Source: a candidate division WWE3 bacterium CG22_combo_CG10-13_8_21_14_all_39_12 | Lineage (GTDB): Bacteria > Patescibacteriota > 4484-211 > GCA-002791395 | Direction of reading: 5' to 3' | Length of the DNA stretch: 26,268 bases | NCBI GenBank assembly: GCA_002771355.1 | Contig: PCSU01000023.1 | Location: 2,207 to 28,474 of the forward strand | Shown: positions 24,979 to 26,268 of the stretch, piece by piece | How the letters are laid out: each line of letters opens with the position of its first letter | Numbering within the stretch: position 1 is the stretch's first letter | Position numbers and translations under genes: made by a program | Notes under the pieces: generated by a model | Told to the model about the DNA's origin: nothing | Database searches by the model: none | The model's input: the letters and a program-made list of their open reading frames with translations, nothing else

Positions 24979-25791
24979 ATGAAACTGTCCAAAATATTTA
25001 CATTATCTGTTACTGCATATATCGTTGCTAACCTGCTCACTGGTGTAGTTACCTATGCAAAAGATATTACCCAACCTATTAGTACAAACCCTTCATCATC
25101 ACTGGTATTTAGGCCGATAAACAATGATCCAGATATAAAAAAAGCTTTAGACTTTGTTAAAGACACAAGCACAAAAGTAGTCTCCCCTTTAACCAATAGT
25201 GAAGATGCAACAAAACCGACTGCAATACCTGAGCAATTAACGATCCAACCTACTCCTACTCCACCTACAGAAACAACACCCTCTACTGAGAACGTATTAG
25301 GATCCTTTATTACATTTGGACCATCTCTTAACAGTAAACCCGTTGACCCAAACGGCACCATCATGATTCCAAGAATCGGTGTTAATAGTCCCATAGCTTT
25401 TAACGTACAAATATCTGATAAAAAGTATTACCAACAAGCTCTCGATCATGGGGTTGCACACGCCAATGGAACTGGGATACCTTCTGAAGAGGGTTCCAAT
25501 ACTTACTTATTTGCTCACTCAACACAGTTTGAAGAGCATATTGCAAAATATGCAGCGGTATTTACCAAGCTACACCAACTTGAAATTAATGACCAAATTG
25601 TAATATTTTACAATGGGAAAAGGTATGATTATGCAGTCGTAGAAGAAGAAATTGTACCAAGCTTTGATGTATCGGTCTTAACGAAACAACACGAATATAC
25701 GGCACTTACACTACAAACCTGCTGGCCTCCGGGAATTCCTAAAGACAGATTTATTACAACAGCAAAACTCATTTCAGTGTACGATAGATAA
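24979..25791 (+). CDS. Sortase family transpeptidase
   Basis: A 270-residue surface enzyme. An N-terminal membrane anchor (about residues 5-26) is followed by a Pro/Thr-rich linker (about 80-105) and a sortase beta-barrel with PRIGV near 131. Catalytic His180 is in LFAHST, Cys248 in LTLQTCWPP and Arg257 in KDRF. Sortases cleave a sorting motif and join the protein to a surface acceptor or a pilus subunit. The class cannot be fixed by eye. No LPxTG-type substrate is seen in the window. A 55-residue membrane protein gene follows after 1 bp and is probably a partner. Confidence 0.93.
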   Translation: MKLSKIFTLSVTAYIVANLLTGVVTYAKDITQPISTNPSSSLVFRPINNDPDIKKALDFVKDTSTKVVSPLTNSEDATKPTAIPEQLTIQPTPTPPTETTPSTENVLGSFITFGPSLNSKPVDPNGTIMIPRIGVNSPIAFNVQISDKKYYQQALDHGVAHANGTGIPSEEGSNTYLFAHSTQFEEHIAKYAAVFTKLHQLEINDQIVIFYNGKRYDYAVVEEEIVPSFDVSVLTKQHEYTALTLQTCWPPGIPKDRFITTAKLISVYDR

Positions 25792-25792
25792 C

Positions 25793-25960
25793 ATGAATAA
25801 GAACATTATTAACGTAGCTCTTATCGGAATCACAATACTTGCAATAATATTTGCCATTTTCTCAACATCAACAAAAAATACCCCTACAGCAAATCCTATA
25901 CGTTCGCTAGAAAATCCCGATATAATAAACACAACCCCTACAAGTGGAAACCAGCTCTAA
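25793..25960 (+). CDS. Small membrane-anchored protein downstream of sortase
   Basis: A 55-residue protein starting 1 bp after the sortase stop codon, almost certainly translated by coupling. One hydrophobic helix (about residues 5-23, NVALIGITILAIIFAIF) is followed by a Thr/Asn/Pro-rich tail likely exposed outside the cell. No family is recognised. The tight spacing suggests a link to sortase, as an accessory, a substrate or a membrane partner. Confidence 0.7.
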   Translation: MNKNIINVALIGITILAIIFAIFSTSTKNTPTANPIRSLENPDIINTTPTSGNQL

Positions 25961-25969
25961 TTACTCTAG

Positions 25970-26233
25970 TTAAGGGTTTTGAACTGTTTTAAGAATGCCT
26001 GTATCAAAAAGGTATATACATCCAGTACCACCATTCACAATCACTGTTGAGTACGTTCCGTCAGCATTTTTCCACTTAAGACAATCCCCATCGGCTTCAT
26101 TTTCAAGATATGCATACACTAAGTAACTATTCGCACGCCACCGAGTATAACCATAGTTATCTGGGCTTATTTCATGATTATAATAATAGGTATACCGCGA
26201 AGGATATATTTCTGGATCAAGAGGATTGTACAT
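25970..26233 (-). pseudogene. 3' part of a type IV pilin-like gene, possibly broken
   Basis: The 87-codon frame resembles the C-terminal half of a GspG-like pilin: PLDPEIYPSRYTYYYN, then SYLVYAYLENEADGDC, and two Cys that may form a disulfide. The N-terminal FTLIE helix is missing. Immediately before the ATG the same frame has TGA, and TAA nine codons further up, so the frame is closed inside the window. Translation between these stops (LPSVALPR) would fit a pilin continuing upstream, suggesting a nonsense mutation or frameshift. A short intact gene starting at 26233 cannot be excluded, because the window ends 35 bases later. Confidence 0.55.
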
Positions 26234-26268
26234 TCAACGTGGAAGTGCAACACTTGGCAATTAAGCTG

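Noticed and set aside
26234..26236. In-frame TGA in the pilin-like frame as a sign of UGA recoding to glycine (as in Gracilibacteria/SR1)
   Set aside because: mnmA, the ATP-dependent ligase and the membrane glycosyltransferase all end naturally at TGA, and a second stop (TAA) lies just upstream, so the standard code applies.

Overview
The window looks like chromosomal DNA of a low-GC bacterium of the Candidate Phyla Radiation (Patescibacteria). The 16S rRNA departs from the common bacterial sequence at the 515F and 338 primer sites. The genes are small and tightly packed, type IV pilin and sortase genes are present, and the DNA ligase is ATP-dependent and of archaeal type. A Katanobacteria or Microgenomates-like lineage is a guess; the 16S should be searched to place it. 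The genetic code is standard: mnmA, the DNA ligase and one glycosyltransferase end at TGA, so UGA is not recoded to glycine.

Positions 1-6900 hold a dismantled rRNA locus, read leftward: 16S (6565-5014), tRNA-Ile(GAU), tRNA-Ala(UGC), then 23S, which is cut by the window edge. The 16S-23S spacer is about 2.55 kb. It contains a rho-independent terminator just after the 16S processing stem, a prepilin gene, and on the opposite strand a membrane protein with a HEAGH metal-binding motif. A good promoter lies upstream of tRNA-Ala/23S. The sequence therefore predicts that 16S and 23S are transcribed separately.

Positions 6900-11280 hold mnmA with a PH-domain membrane protein, an unknown five-helix membrane protein, a half-size MFS protein with a DUF1653 protein, and a divergently transcribed unknown helical protein. 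Positions 11280-21874 form a long leftward cluster: ftsH, polA, a cellulose-synthase-like glycosyltransferase, a GT2, a GT4, a Fic protein and an ATP-dependent DNA ligase. Spacing is tight or overlapping from polA onward. The three glycosyltransferases probably build a surface glycan or glycolipid.

Positions 22080-26268 hold a leftward tRNA array (initiator tRNA, Met tRNA, one decayed tRNA) downstream of an ftsB/divIC gene. After it come a tyrosine recombinase, a small zinc-ribbon operon, a rare tRNA-Ile(UAU), a sortase with a 55-residue partner, and the 3' part of a pilin-like gene.

Three patterns run through the window. (1) Each of the five intact tRNAs, and the tRNA remnant, is followed by two or more tandem short hairpins, usually starting at the base after CCA. 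Their arms differ in sequence but stay complementary. Similar single hairpins abut the 5' ends of 16S and 23S. (2) Eight genes have a recognisable -10 element only 6-10 nt before the start codon, which predicts leaderless mRNAs. (3) Two loci break that rule, with strong AAAGGAGG-type ribosome binding sites, longer leaders and strong GC-rich terminators.
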